Shown in pieces: positions 23,637-34,393 of a stretch of DNA of 64,000 bases. A program made the translations under genes and the position numbers. Origin of the DNA: Adiantum capillus-veneris (lineage: Eukaryota > Streptophyta > Polypodiopsida > Polypodiales > Pteridaceae). How positions within the stretch are numbered: position 1 is the stretch's first letter; every line of letters begins with the position of its first letter. A model generated the notes under the pieces. The model ran no database searches. It was not told where the DNA came from and saw only the letters and a program-made list of their open reading frames with translations. The DNA lies in NCBI GenBank assembly GCA_014529385.2, contig CM043945.1:145063741-145127740 (forward strand), given 5' to 3'.

Positions 23637-25217
23637 TCACACTTTGTCCTCTTGTAATTTTATGATAAAACCGCGAGGCTGCGTTACATAAACTTCCTCA
23701 AATATGTCACCATTCAAGAAAGCAGTAACAATGTCTGATTGATGTACATCCCAACCAAAATGAGCTGCCAATGCACATAGAAAACGCACAGTAGTCATAC
23801 GACAAGTGGGAGCAAAAGTCTCTTCATAATCTATGCCTTTTTGTTGTGCATAACCCTTTGCAACAAGTCGAGCCTTATGGCGATCGATCTCACCATCCGG
23901 CTTGAGTTTCAACTTGTAAACCCACTTCGTACCAATGTATTTTTTGCCAGGAGGCAAATCACATAAAGTCCATGTGTCATTTTCTATAAGTGCATCATAT
24001 TCTGATTGCATGGCAGCCATCCAATTTTCTGGATTTTGTGCTTCATCAAAAGTCAAAGGCTCCTCAACATCATGTAAGCTAGTCACAGCCAAAGCATAAC
24101 AATCTGATGCATAAGATGCATGGCGAGAGCCTGAACGAGTACGACTAGACAAAGGTGCATCCAATTTACTGTCACTCAAAGTGTGCACCAACCATTTTGG
24201 CATACCTCTAGCCTGCTCATTTTCATCCCTTTCCTCATCAAGTACATCATGTACATCTGCATCAGTAATAGGCTGATCTAAAACATTTTCAGAAACCCCC
24301 ATAGGCTGTACATTTGCCTCATTGGAACTTACATTCGTATTTCCACCACTGAAAAGAGGCAACAAAGTGTCATAAATGTCTTGTGAGCTTACATTACTGT
24401 CTCTAGTACATGACAACAAGGGCTGAATAGAATCTTCCACAAACACTACATCCCGTGAAACCAGAATACGTTTTGTTTGCGGATGATACAACCTGTATCC
24501 TTTGCTTTGAGCATTATAACCAACAAAAATACATTTGAAAGCCTTATCATCCAATTTTCTGCGCTGCACTTGTGGCACCAAAGCATGTGCCAAACAGCCA
24601 AAAACACGCATGTGCTCAATAGAAGGCTTTCTATCATTCCATGATTCATATGGAGTAATAGACTGCAAAGCTTTCGTAGGACACCTGTTAAGTACATAAG
24701 TGGCACACATGATGGCCTCAAGCCAAAAAGAATGCGGCAAAGCTTGACTTTTGACCATACATCGTGCCATTTCCGTCAGTGACCTGTTTTTCCTCTCAGC
24801 AACACCATTTTGCTGAGGTGTATAAGGCACTGTACATTGGTGTTTTATCCCACGACTAGCCAGAAATGCATTAAATTCATGAGACATATACTCCCCCCCT
24901 CGATCAGAACGGAGGGTGCCCATAGTACATTTCGAGACATTTTGAGCCATAGCCAGAAATTGTTTGAAGCACATAAAAACTTCGGACTTTGGTTTAAGCA
25001 GAAATACCCATGCATGCCTGGAGTAGTCATCAATGAAAGTCATGAAGTACATGTAATTTCCCAAGGACGGAGGTGGCCCGAACTGAACCATCCTTTGGAA
25101 ACTTAGAACGCTGCATCTTACCCTAAATACAGCCTTCACAAACATGTTTGACAGGTGCTTCAAGAGGCAGCAAAGAAGCAACCATATCAGATTTCTGCAA
25201 ACGCAGCAAACTGGCAA
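23637..25217 (-). pseudogene. copia pol, middle: integrase core and N-terminal reverse transcriptase
   Basis: The frame carries FIDDYSRHAWVFLLKPKSEV, LRSDRGGEYMSHEF (second catalytic Asp) and VPYTPQQNGVAERKN (catalytic Glu) of the integrase, then VFGCLAHALVP, and the start of reverse transcriptase, WVYKLKLKPDGEIDRHKARL and VHQSDIVTAFLNGDIFEEVY. The segment holding the first integrase Asp is absent: the frame passes from the zinc-finger side to PSLGNYMYF with a shift near 25085. A TGA at 23637 then cuts reverse transcriptase. Confidence 0.9.
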
Positions 25218-25698
25218 AATTCAGATGACCAAAACGTGCATGCCAAAGTTTTGCATCTAAAATAGCCCTTGAATCTGCAACAGCATTTGCAAAATTTTGT
25301 CCACACTTGTCATACAAAGTGAGCTTATACAGCCCACGGCACAAAAGCCCAGATGCAACAATTTCATCACGAAAACTGAGATCATGAACTGTATATCTGT
25401 CATCCACAAATTTGACTACAAGTCCAAGTCTAGCAAGTGCAGATACAGACAAGAGATTCTTCTTGATCCCAGGTACATAAAGTACATCAATAAGTGTTAA
25501 GAAACTGCCATTAGCAGCAGTGAGCACAATCTTTCCAAGTCCCTGAACTGGATAAGAGGCGTTGTTGGCACAAGTGACTGAATTCCCATGAGGGACAGAC
25601 TCGAGAGAGGTAAACAATTCACGATGTGAGGTAATGTGCTTTGTAGCACCACTGCCGAAATACCACACATGTGAATCTGCAGCAAAACTGACAAGCAT
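25123..25698 (-). pseudogene. copia pol, N-terminal: protease and GAG-pre-integrase
   Basis: HVWYFGSGATKHITSHRELF is the retropepsin active site with the catalytic Asp of D-S-G replaced by Gly. Then come NLLSVSALARLG and the pre-integrase zinc segment LWHARFGHLNFASLLRLQ and HVCEGCI, followed by TAG. It is in a different frame from gag and from the next pol block. The Asp loss alone should prevent proteolysis. Confidence 0.85.
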
Positions 25699-25742
25699 GC
25701 ATCATGGACAGCAGGATTGTAAGTGCACTCTACGCTAAAAGC

Positions 25743-26816
25743 TCATTCTGCATCAACATCAGCATTACAGTCTCCTTTCACAGAAGACTCAACAATGGCT
25801 GCATTTGTAGTGGAACCAGCATTTGCAGTGGAACCACCCTCTTTCTTCTTAGCCTCTTTGGCCTTCAACTTAGGACACGACTTGATCAAGTGATCATTGG
25901 CTTTACAATAATGGCAACACATCTTCTTTTTGCCCTTATCACCAGAATTGCCAGACGAAGTGCTGCCAGCAGAAGCATTAGGAACATAATTTTTGCCACT
26001 CGCAGCAGAACCATAAGAAGTGGCTGCATTGCTGTTACCACCCTTTCTTTGAGAAGCAATAAAAGCCTGTTCAACTGCACGCTGCCTAGTCCTGTTTTTT
26101 CTGGAAAGTGACTCTTGCAACAGCAATGTGCATAATGCATCAAACTTGACAACTTCTGGATTTCCTTGGGTCATAAGTCTCCAAGTACTAGCAAAAGTCT
26201 GGTAAGAATCTGGTAAGGCATCAAGAACAGTCTGCACAAGGGAACTGTCTGAAATAACTTCACCTGCAGAAATAAGTTGCTCATTGATATCCTTGACACT
26301 AGCAAGGAAAGTGTCCATATCATCTTCCTCATGCATAATCTTCGACTCCAGCTCTTTACGCAGCAAAGCAATTTTAGCCTCATTGCGGCTTGCATAAAGA
26401 CCTACTAGAATATCCCAAGCCTGTTTTGCAGATTTTGTTGAACGGATGTGAGGAACAATGGTGCGCTTCATAGACAACGCAATGAATGCATGAGCCTGCG
26501 CATCCTTAACATCCCAACGAGCTTGTTCTGCCGTAGGCAAAACAACTCTAACAGCTGCAATCCTTGCAGCAAGACCTGCAACATCGTCTACATCCTCACA
26601 ACTAGGACATACATCAATGCCTTGCACAATGTTGCACACACCCTTTGACACAAGAACATGTTGCATCATATAAGCCCACATAGGGTAGTTGTCCCCATCC
26701 AACCTGTCCTCAGCAGCAAACATCTTGAACACATCTGTGTTGTTGTTGTCAGCCATGGTAAATGTTGCACCTGATGTGAAAACTGCCCGAAAATAGGAGA
26801 AATGGAGCGGGAACAA
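25743..26816 (-). pseudogene. copia gag
   Basis: The initiator Met-Ala-Asp lies at about 26756, inside the longer open frame. DRLDGDNYPMWAYMMQHVLV, ALSMKRTIVPHI and AKQAWDILVGLYASRN are copia gag (UBN2-type) marks. The zinc knuckle CCHYCKANDHLIKSC has C-X2-C-X4-H-X4-C spacing. The frame ends with TGA shortly before the protease region; gag and pol are usually one frame in copia, and the reading continues in frame for about 18 codons past this stop before a frameshift, so the stop is probably a mutation. Confidence 0.88.
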
Positions 26817-27105
26817 CCTGTGCTATATAGCAAAAACCATAGAAGACTATAAGGCACCTGTTATGCATAAAAAGGAACTGACAAAAATTCTGCACAAAAT
26901 GACAAAATAGCCTATGCAGTACTGCCTGTAGTGAAAACGGAGGCCGAAATGAGCCCAAATCAAAATTCTGAGCAGACCAAGCTCTTTGAGCCATCCCAAA
27001 ATTTTTGTCGACCTGCTAACACTCGCCAAAGCTCACTGAAATCGGAGAAAGTGAGCGGGCGTGTGCTAGAGAAGCTGGCTACTAAGCCCAGGAGGACGTG
27101 ACCTG

Positions 27106-27118
27106 CTCTGAAACCAAT
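27106..27118 (-). other. copia primer-binding site
   Basis: TTGGTTTCAGAGC on the minus strand, close to the TGGTATCAGAGC complement of initiator tRNA-Met, directly after the 5' LTR. Confidence 0.8.
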
Positions 27119-27345
27119 TGTTGGAATTAGGGTTGTAGAGAAACACACACATCTTGGAGAAGACGAAGGAATCTCAAGGCACACAATAGAGAGTGTATAA
27201 CTTAGTGTGCAATGGAAAGATAGATAGCCCTAGAGTGATGGGCGTATATACAATGCACGGGGGAAAAAACCTCCTAAAGAGGGAAAAAATGCCCCGGTGG
27301 TCCTAGTGTGTTCACACACATCACTACCACATGTATATGGTAACA
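27119..27345 (-). repeat. copia 5' LTR
   Basis: 227 bp, about 98% identical to 22222-22448. Confidence 0.95.
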
Positions 27346-27494
27346 CTTGCACCTGCACCCCAAAGGTGTTGTGCCATGGAGATCTGCTTAGGTGTGAATT
27401 GAGACAAAAACGAGCCCATCTGCTCGGGTGACATGTCGATCGTAGTGACTGGAAAACTAAAACTAGGAGAGTAGGGCTCATCGTCATCGACCAT
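27346..27494 (-). pseudogene. CACTA second gene, 5' end
   Basis: Starts with ATG at 27494 and reads MVDDDEPYSPSFSFPVTT, then MSPEQMGSFLSQFTPKQI, up to the copia target site. The frame joins with the part at 22221 across the insertion. Confidence 0.6.
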
Positions 27495-27647
27495 GGCTAA
27501 TCATACACAAACAAAACCCACAAAATACGTTAGTTTATGTAAGAAATGCTTAATCAATACAAACAACAAATCAACGAAACTGCTACATAAATAACCAAAA
27601 TCTAAAGTCTATTGTAGACTAGTAAAAAGATCCATGCAAAAGGCTTC

Positions 27648-30099
27648 CTAGCAAAATTCATTAGTTAATTTCTCATCCTCTATGAGATCTGATGCACCAA
27701 AGATGTCTATCTCAATCTGTAATTCTGCATCTTTGTCATTGAACTCTACTTCTTCCTCGCTCTCCACATCAGCTTCACTATTTGACACCTCATCTCTAGG
27801 TTTAGACAATTGCTCAATGCTGACATCTACCTCAAAATCTAAACTTAAAGTTGGAGTTGGTCCTACGCTTTGTTCATGAATCACCTCTTCAAGCTCAACA
27901 TCCAATCCTTCACACACTTGCTTGCTACATGGAGCAACTTGAACGACATAGAGCAAGTAGGGGTTAGACAGATCATTCTCATCATTTTCTGTCCATAGTG
28001 GATCATGTATGAACACAACTTGTTCACAATGCTACAAAAGTACGAATGTATCCCGCACATCTGTCCACACCTGACTTAAGACCACTGAGATTGTCATCTC
28101 TCATAAAAGCCATTTTCAAACATCGCATGCACCCTGTGGGAGTCTTGAATGAAGATATAGTTTTCTTCACTTATTTCTCTTCTGCGTGACTCAGAATCCA
28201 TGGACCTTTTCGTATAGACCACTTTCCATTGGGTTTAAGTCGCGGCCACATCTCTGGCATTCGACCCACACCTTGTAGGTCATCTCTTTGGGCCTTGCTC
28301 TCCCTTTTCCAGTGATGGTCTTCCAGATGATCTCTCCCACATTCTTGAAGATGTACATTGGGTCGGGCAAATGATTAATCAGCAGGTCACTCCAATATGG
28401 GAGATCATGGAAAATAGAAAGTCTTTTCATTCCAGGAGGCATCCAATCTCCCCTCTCCAGCCACATGTTTTTCCAATCACTTGCTTTTGATGGATGCATA
28501 TCATGTTTGCATATGTTTGGTCCACGTAGCTCATGTCCTTCATGCAAAAATCTACCATGCTCCTCGTAAACTGTCTTGCTCAAATGCTCAGAGCAGCGGA
28601 AGCCAAGACGAGGACCACATTTTGGACATGCATGATTGCCCGAGTAACTCAAGCCTGAAACATCACATTTAATATTCAAAAGCATTGACATATCCATGAA
28701 TCACATGCGTGTGAGGGTTTTAAAGGCACTTACTTGAGCACTCACCAAACCCTGGCCAATCGTGCATGGTCCACATGAGAATGCCTTGCACATGTACATT
28801 TCGTCGTCCGATTGGTTGGGACATATCAACCACATCGATTCATGTCCAGAAGATTTGGAGCTCTTCTATAAGTGGTACCAGATAGACGTCCATGTTCTTT
28901 GCTTTGTACTTTCCTGGGACGATCAATGACAACAACAGATGGCCCTTCTTGATAGCGAGCCATGGTGGAAGATTATAATTAACCAGACAAATAGTCCACG
29001 TTCTCCATGACAAACTCCGTAATCCAAATGGGTTTACTCCGTCCATTTCCAGACGAAAGCGGATATATCGAGGCTCGTTCTTAACTGTAGGCCAACTTTC
29101 CTCTATGTGCTTCCATTCACGAGAGTTAGTAGGTAACCTCATAACATCATCTGTCGATCTAGTATTTGAGTGCCATGTCATCAAAGGGGCTATGGACTTG
29201 CACCTGAACATGCTCTTTATTCTTGGAATGATAGGAAAGTGTCGAAGGACCTTTGCTGGGATAAATTTTCCTCGTGTGTCCTCTCTGTACCTGTTTGATC
29301 CACAATTGGGACACTGTTCCAGGTTTGAAAACTCATTGCAAAAAATTATACAATCATTAGGACATGCATGTATTTTTTGATAATCCAAGCCCAAATTAGT
29401 AAGAAGATTTTTAGCGGCTGGACGGGTAGGGGGCATGCGATTCTCTTCTGGCAAGATTAGCTCATTCAGCAACCTGACGTTACATGAACAAGTCAGCCCT
29501 TTGAACACTTTATATGAACTGTAATTTGCACTCTACCATGCTTAGGATAAATATGTTTACCTAAAAAGCTCTGTGACTGAGACGTCAGACCAACCGTAGA
29601 CAGACTGCAAATTAAGCATTGACAATGCGGTACAGAGAACTGAGATTTTTGCACCAGTGTAGAGCGGCATGCGTGCAAGACTTTGCATCATTTCACCCTC
29701 CTCATCATTGCTATCATGCCATTGATATGAACGGGATGGCTGAGGTTGGTCCACAATACTGTGTTCAATGTTTTCGCCTTCTATGTTGGAATCCATGTCA
29801 AAGAATGCATCCAACATCTCCTCCATCTCTACTTCTTGAAATTTCGCTTAAGGTATTGGTTGGGAGGACTCAGTCGATGGCTGCTCATTTGGAAATCGTC
29901 TTCTCTAGGATGAAGTTGGAGTAATATCTACTTGCGGACTTTGACCTTCAATCTCTAGACCATGAGATCGATAACGCAGGTCTTGTACTTGCTCTATCAG
30001 AAAGAGACCGTGATTGCGTATGTGTTGGCTGCGGATTTTTTGTTTTTGAAAGATCTGATGCTTGCAATGCGCACAAGGACATGCCATCCTATCGTCCAT
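27648..30099 (-). pseudogene. CACTA transposase relic, TNP2/transposase_21 type
   Basis: In coding order: an N-terminal transposase-associated segment (MACPCAHCKHQ, GLFLIEQVQDLRYRSHG, 30099-29905); an acidic linker; MPLYTGAKISVLCTALSMLNL near 29650; the core at 29508-28840 with IHACPNDCIIF, CPNCGSNRY, RYIRFRLEMDGVNPFGLRS, NYNLPPWLAIKKGH and AKNMDVYLVPLIEEL; HACPKCGPRLGF and VYEEHGRFLHEGHELRG (28697-28191); and an acidic C-terminal segment at 28016-27648 starting FIHDPLW. Stops and frameshifts lie at about 29905-29830 and 29550-29510, so it is dead. One intron (28733-28655) is preserved. CACTA transposases cut and paste using the CACTA ends. Confidence 0.85.
28655..28733 (-). other. Intron in the TNP2-type gene
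   Basis: Donor TGCTCAA|GTAAGTGCC and acceptor TGTTTCAG|GCTTGAG on the minus strand; removal joins HDWPGFGEC to GLSYSGNHACPKCG, as expected for the family. Confidence 0.7.
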
Positions 30100-30149
30100 A
30101 CTTTATCTACCAATGATGCAACAAATAATTAAAACACTCTAGTTGTTAT

Positions 30150-31225
30150 AACTACAAGCTTTAACAACCTCACATTCTCTAGCCAGGCCCGATTCCTACA
30201 CATCTCAGTCTAGAGGTGCACGGATATTAGGACCACAGGGTAATAATCTCGTCTTTATTGGTCAATGACTATATATTAAAGTTCTTGAAGTCTGTGTGCA
30301 CTTTTGAAGTCCGATTGCATTTTTTCAACTATTTTCTGCTAGCTCTAACAACCTCACATTCTCTAGCCAGGCCCGATCTCTGCACACCTCGGTCTAGAGG
30401 TGCACAAAGATTAGGACCACATGGTAATAATCTCGTCTTTATCGATCAATGACTATATATTAAGGTTTTTTCAGTCTGTGTGCACTTTTGAAGTTCGATT
30501 GCGTTTTTTCTACTATTAATTTGACGCTAGCTTTAACCTAACCTATAATCTAACCTAACCTATAACATAACCCTAACCTAACTTAATGTAACCTAGCTTA
30601 TAACCTAAACCTAACCTATAACCTAACCTAAGCGAAGTCCGTTTGTGTTTTTAGAAGTACACGAGTCATCTTCGAAGCTTGATTGCATTTTTTCAACTAT
30701 TAATTTGACGATAGCTCTAACCTAGCCTATAATCGTTATGTGTAACCTATAATCTAACCTAGCGTAAAACCTCTACCTGACTTAACTTAATGTATATAGC
30801 CTAACTTATAAAATCTACCTAAACTATAGCCTAACCTAACCGAAGTCTGTTTGCGTTTTTAGAAGTATACGAGTCATCTTCGAAGTCCGATTGCGTTTTT
30901 ACTACTATTAATTTGACACTAGCTCTAACCTAACCTATAATCATTATGTCTAACTTTTAATATAATCTAACCTAACGTAAAACCTATACCTAACCTAACT
31001 TAATGTAACCTATCTTATAACATCTACCTAACCTATAACCTAACCTATAACCTAACCTAACCGAAGTCCATTTGTGTTTTTAGAAGTACATGAGTCACTT
31101 AGAAGTCTGATTGCATTTAGCGTCGTATTCAAAGTTCGTTTGTATTTTCTCGACTATTATGCCGTCGATAGCTCTAACCTAACCTAACATATAACCTAAA
31201 CCTAACATAACCTAACCTAACATAA
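30150..31225. repeat. Higher-order CCTAA-rich array upstream of the CACTA transposase
   Basis: Units of about 185-250 bp share TAGCTCTAAC, a degenerate AACCTA/TAACC stretch and GAAGT(C)CGATTGCGTTTTT...ACTATTAATTTGAC. Starts recur near 30340, 30525, 30712, 30920 and 31170. The first two units lack the CCTAA expansion and keep a long common segment with AGCCAGGCCCGAT. No ORF is present. Confidence 0.8.
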
Positions 31226-31850
31226 AAACAACACAATGGTGAAGCATTTAGCAAAATGACAAGCCGTAGATCTTGCTCACAATGCATATGCGATGTGGGC
31301 AAGCTCTATGGCTTGCCAATTTGGCAAACGGCTCACCATTGTGTTGTTTTTAGAGTTGCAAAGCGATTTTATGACCTGCTCGCAGACATATAGATAACAC
31401 CATGGTAAGCCGTTGGCAATATGGCAAGCCATAGAGATTGCCCACAATGCATACGCCTTGTGGGCAAGTTTTATGGCTTGCCATATTGCCAAACGGATCT
31501 CCATTGTGTTGTTTTTAGGGACACGAGGTAATTTTAGTGCTTGAAAACCGCTCGCAAACATATAGACAACACCATGACGAGCCCTTTGGCAATATGGCAA
31601 GCCATAAAGCTTGCCCACAATGCATATGCATTGTAAGCAAGATCTATGGCTTGCCATATTGCCAAACGGCTTGCCATGGTGCTATTTTAGGACTTGAAAT
31701 CGACTTGCGGACATATAAATAACACAATGGTGAGCCGTTGGAAATACGAAAAGTCATAGAGCTTGCCCACAATGCATATCTGTTGTGGGTAAGCTTTATG
31801 GATTTCCGTATTGATGAACGGAACGCCATTGTGCTGTTTTTTATATGCGC
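31226..31850. repeat. Four tandem ~120-bp hairpin units
   Basis: Each unit is a near-perfect inverted repeat centred on CACAATGCATATGC, with arms carrying GGCAATATGGCAAGCCATAG and AACACAATGGTGAGCCG. Units lie at about 31230-31345, 31395-31516, 31568-31686 and 31720-31840, separated by spacers with GACTTGCGGACATATA. Half of a fifth unit follows, broken by the foldback. Confidence 0.9.
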
Positions 31851-31854
31851 TGTG

Positions 31855-32915
31855 GGTAAGCTCTATAGCATTAGAAAATTTCGGAGGTCATTTGGAGAGC
31901 CTTGTAAGAAATTGTATTTCTCTCTCTAGAAACTTTTTTTTAAATGCACTTGCACCTTGTGAGTACCTCTAAAAGGACAACCAGACACTCTAAAAAGTAG
32001 ATTTATATTCCCAATCGTCCTTGAAAACGGTCACTTTTTTATTTAATGCGAGCGTCTTTTTCAGGAGGCAGGTGCGGCGCATTCAATCCAGCTTACGTCA
32101 TCACTGGAACTTGAAAAGTCACAAAATGTCAAATAGTGATAGATTTGGAGGCTTTTGACACCACCAATGTGTCCGAAACGCCAAAATACCCTAAAAAAGA
32201 ATGTCTACTTGTCTTGTTCCGACATCCGGAGAGGCCAAAAATGTCAAAAAACCCAAAAAAATGGGCTTTTTTCTTAAGGCGCGCGAGGAGGCATTCTAAA
32301 ATTGTAGAATGCCCCCCTGCGCGCCGTTAGTACAAAACTTCTTTTAGTGGTATTTGGACACTTATCTTTCAAGAAACCCCCAATTTAGAGTTTTTTGACA
32401 TTTTCCTCTCAAAAAGCTCCCTAAAAAGAGAAAAAAAGGGGTTTTTTACTAACGCCGCGCGTGGAGGCATTCCAAAATTTTGGCGCACGCAGTTAATAAA
32501 ATGTTCTTTTAGGGGTTTTTGACATTTTTTGCCTCTTTGGATGTCGGAGCGAGGCAATGATACATTCATTTCTAGGATATTTGAGCATTCCGGACGCATT
32601 GGCAGTATCAAAAGTGTCAAAATCTTCCACCACTTGATAGTTTTATGACTTTTTGAGTTCCAGTGATGACGTAAGCCGTATTCAATGCACTGCATCTACC
32701 TTTTGAAAAAGGTGCTCGCATTAAATGAAAGAGAGTGATCGTCTTCAAGGACCACTAGATTATTAAACGAGGAGAGGGACGCCTTTTATATTTTTATTAA
32801 TATCAATCTATTTTTCTACGTAACGTAGGCTCTTCTCTCATTGGAGGAGCTTATTTTCCTCTCTCTTCCAAAACGCCCTCCAAAAGACCTCCGAAATCTC
32901 CTAATGCTTGCCGTA
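31855..32915. repeat. Long foldback (inverted repeat ~1.06 kb)
   Basis: Two imperfect arms of roughly 500 bp are centred near 32385. Examples of paired blocks are ATTTCGGAGGTC (31878) with GACCTCCGAAAT (32886), and TTACGTCATCACTGGAACT (32094) with AGTTCCAGTGATGACGTAA (32653). Ends read AGCATTAG and CTAATGCT. It interrupts the right arm of a fifth hairpin unit. No ORF of note. Confidence 0.85.
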
Positions 32916-32924
32916 TTGTCGACG

Positions 32925-33160
32925 TAGCTTAACCTAACTTAACCTAATGTAGCTTTACCTAACCTAACGTAACATAACCTAATGTAACTTAACCTTACCT
33001 AACATATAAGATAACCTAACTTAACTTAACGTAGCTTAACCTAACCTAACCTAACGTATAACCTAACATAACAACGTAGCTTAACTTCACATAACCTAAC
33101 CTAATCTAGCTTAACTTATAACTTAAACTTAACCTAAAACATAAACCCCATCAACTACAT
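32925..33160. repeat. Second CCTAA-rich array
   Basis: Degenerate TAACCTAACGTAGCTTAACC units continue the array type seen left of the hairpins; followed by an AT-rich stretch to 33400 with no gene. Confidence 0.8.
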
Positions 33161-33451
33161 AATTTGAAAAACGACATAATTGAATAAAAATTTTCTTCAA
33201 AACAAGATTTTTTCATAAACTTAAACAAAATTTCTCCATAATTTAAAATAAAATTTCACATAAAAAATCCTAATTTTTTTAAAAGCATTCAAAGTTCAAA
33301 GCATGAAATTTTCTTTTTTTAATATACAAAGTAATTTAAATAAACTTAATATGCATTTAAAGGTTTGAGCACTCACATTAGTCCTATTTGAGCAATGAAG
33401 TTGTTGCCTAAGTCCTAGAATCTGCAAAAATACACACACAAACACAAAGTT

Positions 33452-33468
33452 AAACCCTAAACCCTAAA
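33452..33468. promoter_or_regulatory. Double telobox-like motif
   Basis: AAACCCTAAACCCTAAA, two units of the plant telomere repeat, which also serves as a promoter element; here inside the CACTA right arm. Confidence 0.4.
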
Positions 33469-33659
33469 TCTACAAGTAAACATGAAAATAATCTTACCTT
33501 AGTGTTATGCGCTAACCCACAAGCAAGATTAGCACCTCCGACGGCGTGTATCGTAGCAGATCTGTGAGAGAGGGTGAAGAGCAGAGCTTGAGATGTGGTG
33601 CAAGAATTAGGAGAAATGCACAGAGAGAGCCCGCGGTTTCGGTTTTTGTAGGTACCGAT

Positions 33660-33864
33660 GGTACAGCTATCGCTACAGGCGTCGGAACACTTAAGGGAAG
33701 GGGCGTCGGAATGCGCATTCGCGCTGGCATCGAAAGACCTGTCGGAATAGGCGTCGGAATTTTGAAAATGAAATTTTGAAAAAAACCTTAGCTCCCTCCA
33801 TAAATACACACACATATATCGACGCTCGCCAGTGACGCTGGTAATGTGGCACCGGAATTCAAGT
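33660..33864. repeat. CACTA right subterminal repeats
   Basis: GGCGTCGGAA occurs at 33678, 33702 and 33750, with a CTGTCGGAATAG variant at about 33739. Such motifs bind the transposition proteins in known CACTA elements. Confidence 0.7.
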
Positions 33865-33878
33865 GACCTCTTGTAGTG
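33865..33878 (-). repeat. CACTA right terminal inverted repeat
   Basis: GACCTCTTGTAGTG, exact inverse of the left end, followed by TAT. Confidence 0.95.
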
Positions 33879-33881
33879 TAT

Positions 33882-34270
33882 AACCTATCTGCTCCACCTT
33901 GGTACCGTCTGGATATCAAAGAGATAAGGGTTAGGCAAATCATCTTCAATTCCTAAAGGATATTCCTCATGTAGCATTCATGACAAACGGCATGCTCTCT
34001 GGTGTGTAGTCCCCTTTTTTACCACACCATAGTGAAATCAAACTTGAAATAGTAGAAACCATCGAACAATGCGACCCGTATTGCATGGTTTTTTCACTAA
34101 GTATAACAATGCCTGATGATCCACAAAGAACACAAACTTGTTGGCAAGAAGGTAATGTCTAAACTTTTTGGTAGAGTAGATCATTTCCAAGCCCTCTCTT
34201 TCCGTGTTCATGTAGTTTTGTTCTAAGCTACACCCTAAGTCTCCCTCACATGAATCTCAAATGGTTCCTC
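33882..34270 (-). pseudogene. Ty3-B RNase H relic (right of the CACTA)
   Basis: The minus strand reads GLEMIYSTKKFRHYLLANKF then VFFVDHQALLYLVKKPCNTG and DDLPNPYLFDIQTVPRW, matching the RNase H of plant Ty3 elements, with stops inside. The reading continues across the CACTA into the integrase relic at 20.9 kb. Confidence 0.75.
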
Positions 34271-34393
34271 ATAATAAATAGTTGGTGGCATCATTGGTTG
34301 AATTATGAGAGGTTCTACTGGCTACACATAATGCACAATGACCTAATTTTTGTGAGGTAAAAGCGATTGTTGCCCCAATTCTAGTTGCTGTTT

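Larger units (their letters stand above)
22222..27345 (-). mobile_element. Ty1/copia retrotransposon, full length, 5,124 bp
   Basis: Two 227-bp LTRs (TGTTGGAATT...GGTAACA) flank gag and pol relics on the minus strand. The target duplication is CCTGC/CTTGC with one mismatch. I count about five differences between the LTRs, roughly 2%. A primer-binding site TTGGTTTCAGAGC follows the 5' LTR and a polypurine tract AAGGGGGATT precedes the 3' LTR. It inserted in the second CACTA gene, whose frame resumes correctly when the element and one target copy are removed. Confidence 0.95.
20916..33878 (-). mobile_element. CACTA (En/Spm) transposon, 12,963 bp, with nested copia
   Basis: The ends are CACTACAAGAGGTC (20916) and its exact reverse complement (ending 33878), flanked by the 3-bp target duplication TAT at 20913-20915 and 33879-33881. 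CACTA ends and 3-bp duplications are diagnostic of the superfamily. Subterminal GGCGTCGGAAT-like motifs occur near both ends. Two minus-strand genes are present, a TNP2-type transposase relic and a second TNPA/Ptta-like relic, the latter split by the copia element. Without the copia the element would be about 7.8 kb. Both genes carry stops, so it is non-autonomous now. Confidence 0.93.

Noticed and set aside
30540-31225. Interstitial telomere
   Set aside because: The CCTAA units are degenerate, arranged in a higher-order repeat and enclosed by CACTA ends, so a transposon-internal array explains them better.
31230-31850. CRISPR array
   Set aside because: The regular repeats are self-complementary over their whole length, the spacers are related to each other and the context is a plant transposon.
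33546-33815. Overlapping Gly/Val- and Ala/Asp-rich ORFs on both strands
   Set aside because: They translate the subterminal GGCGTCGGAAT repeats of the CACTA element, not a gene.
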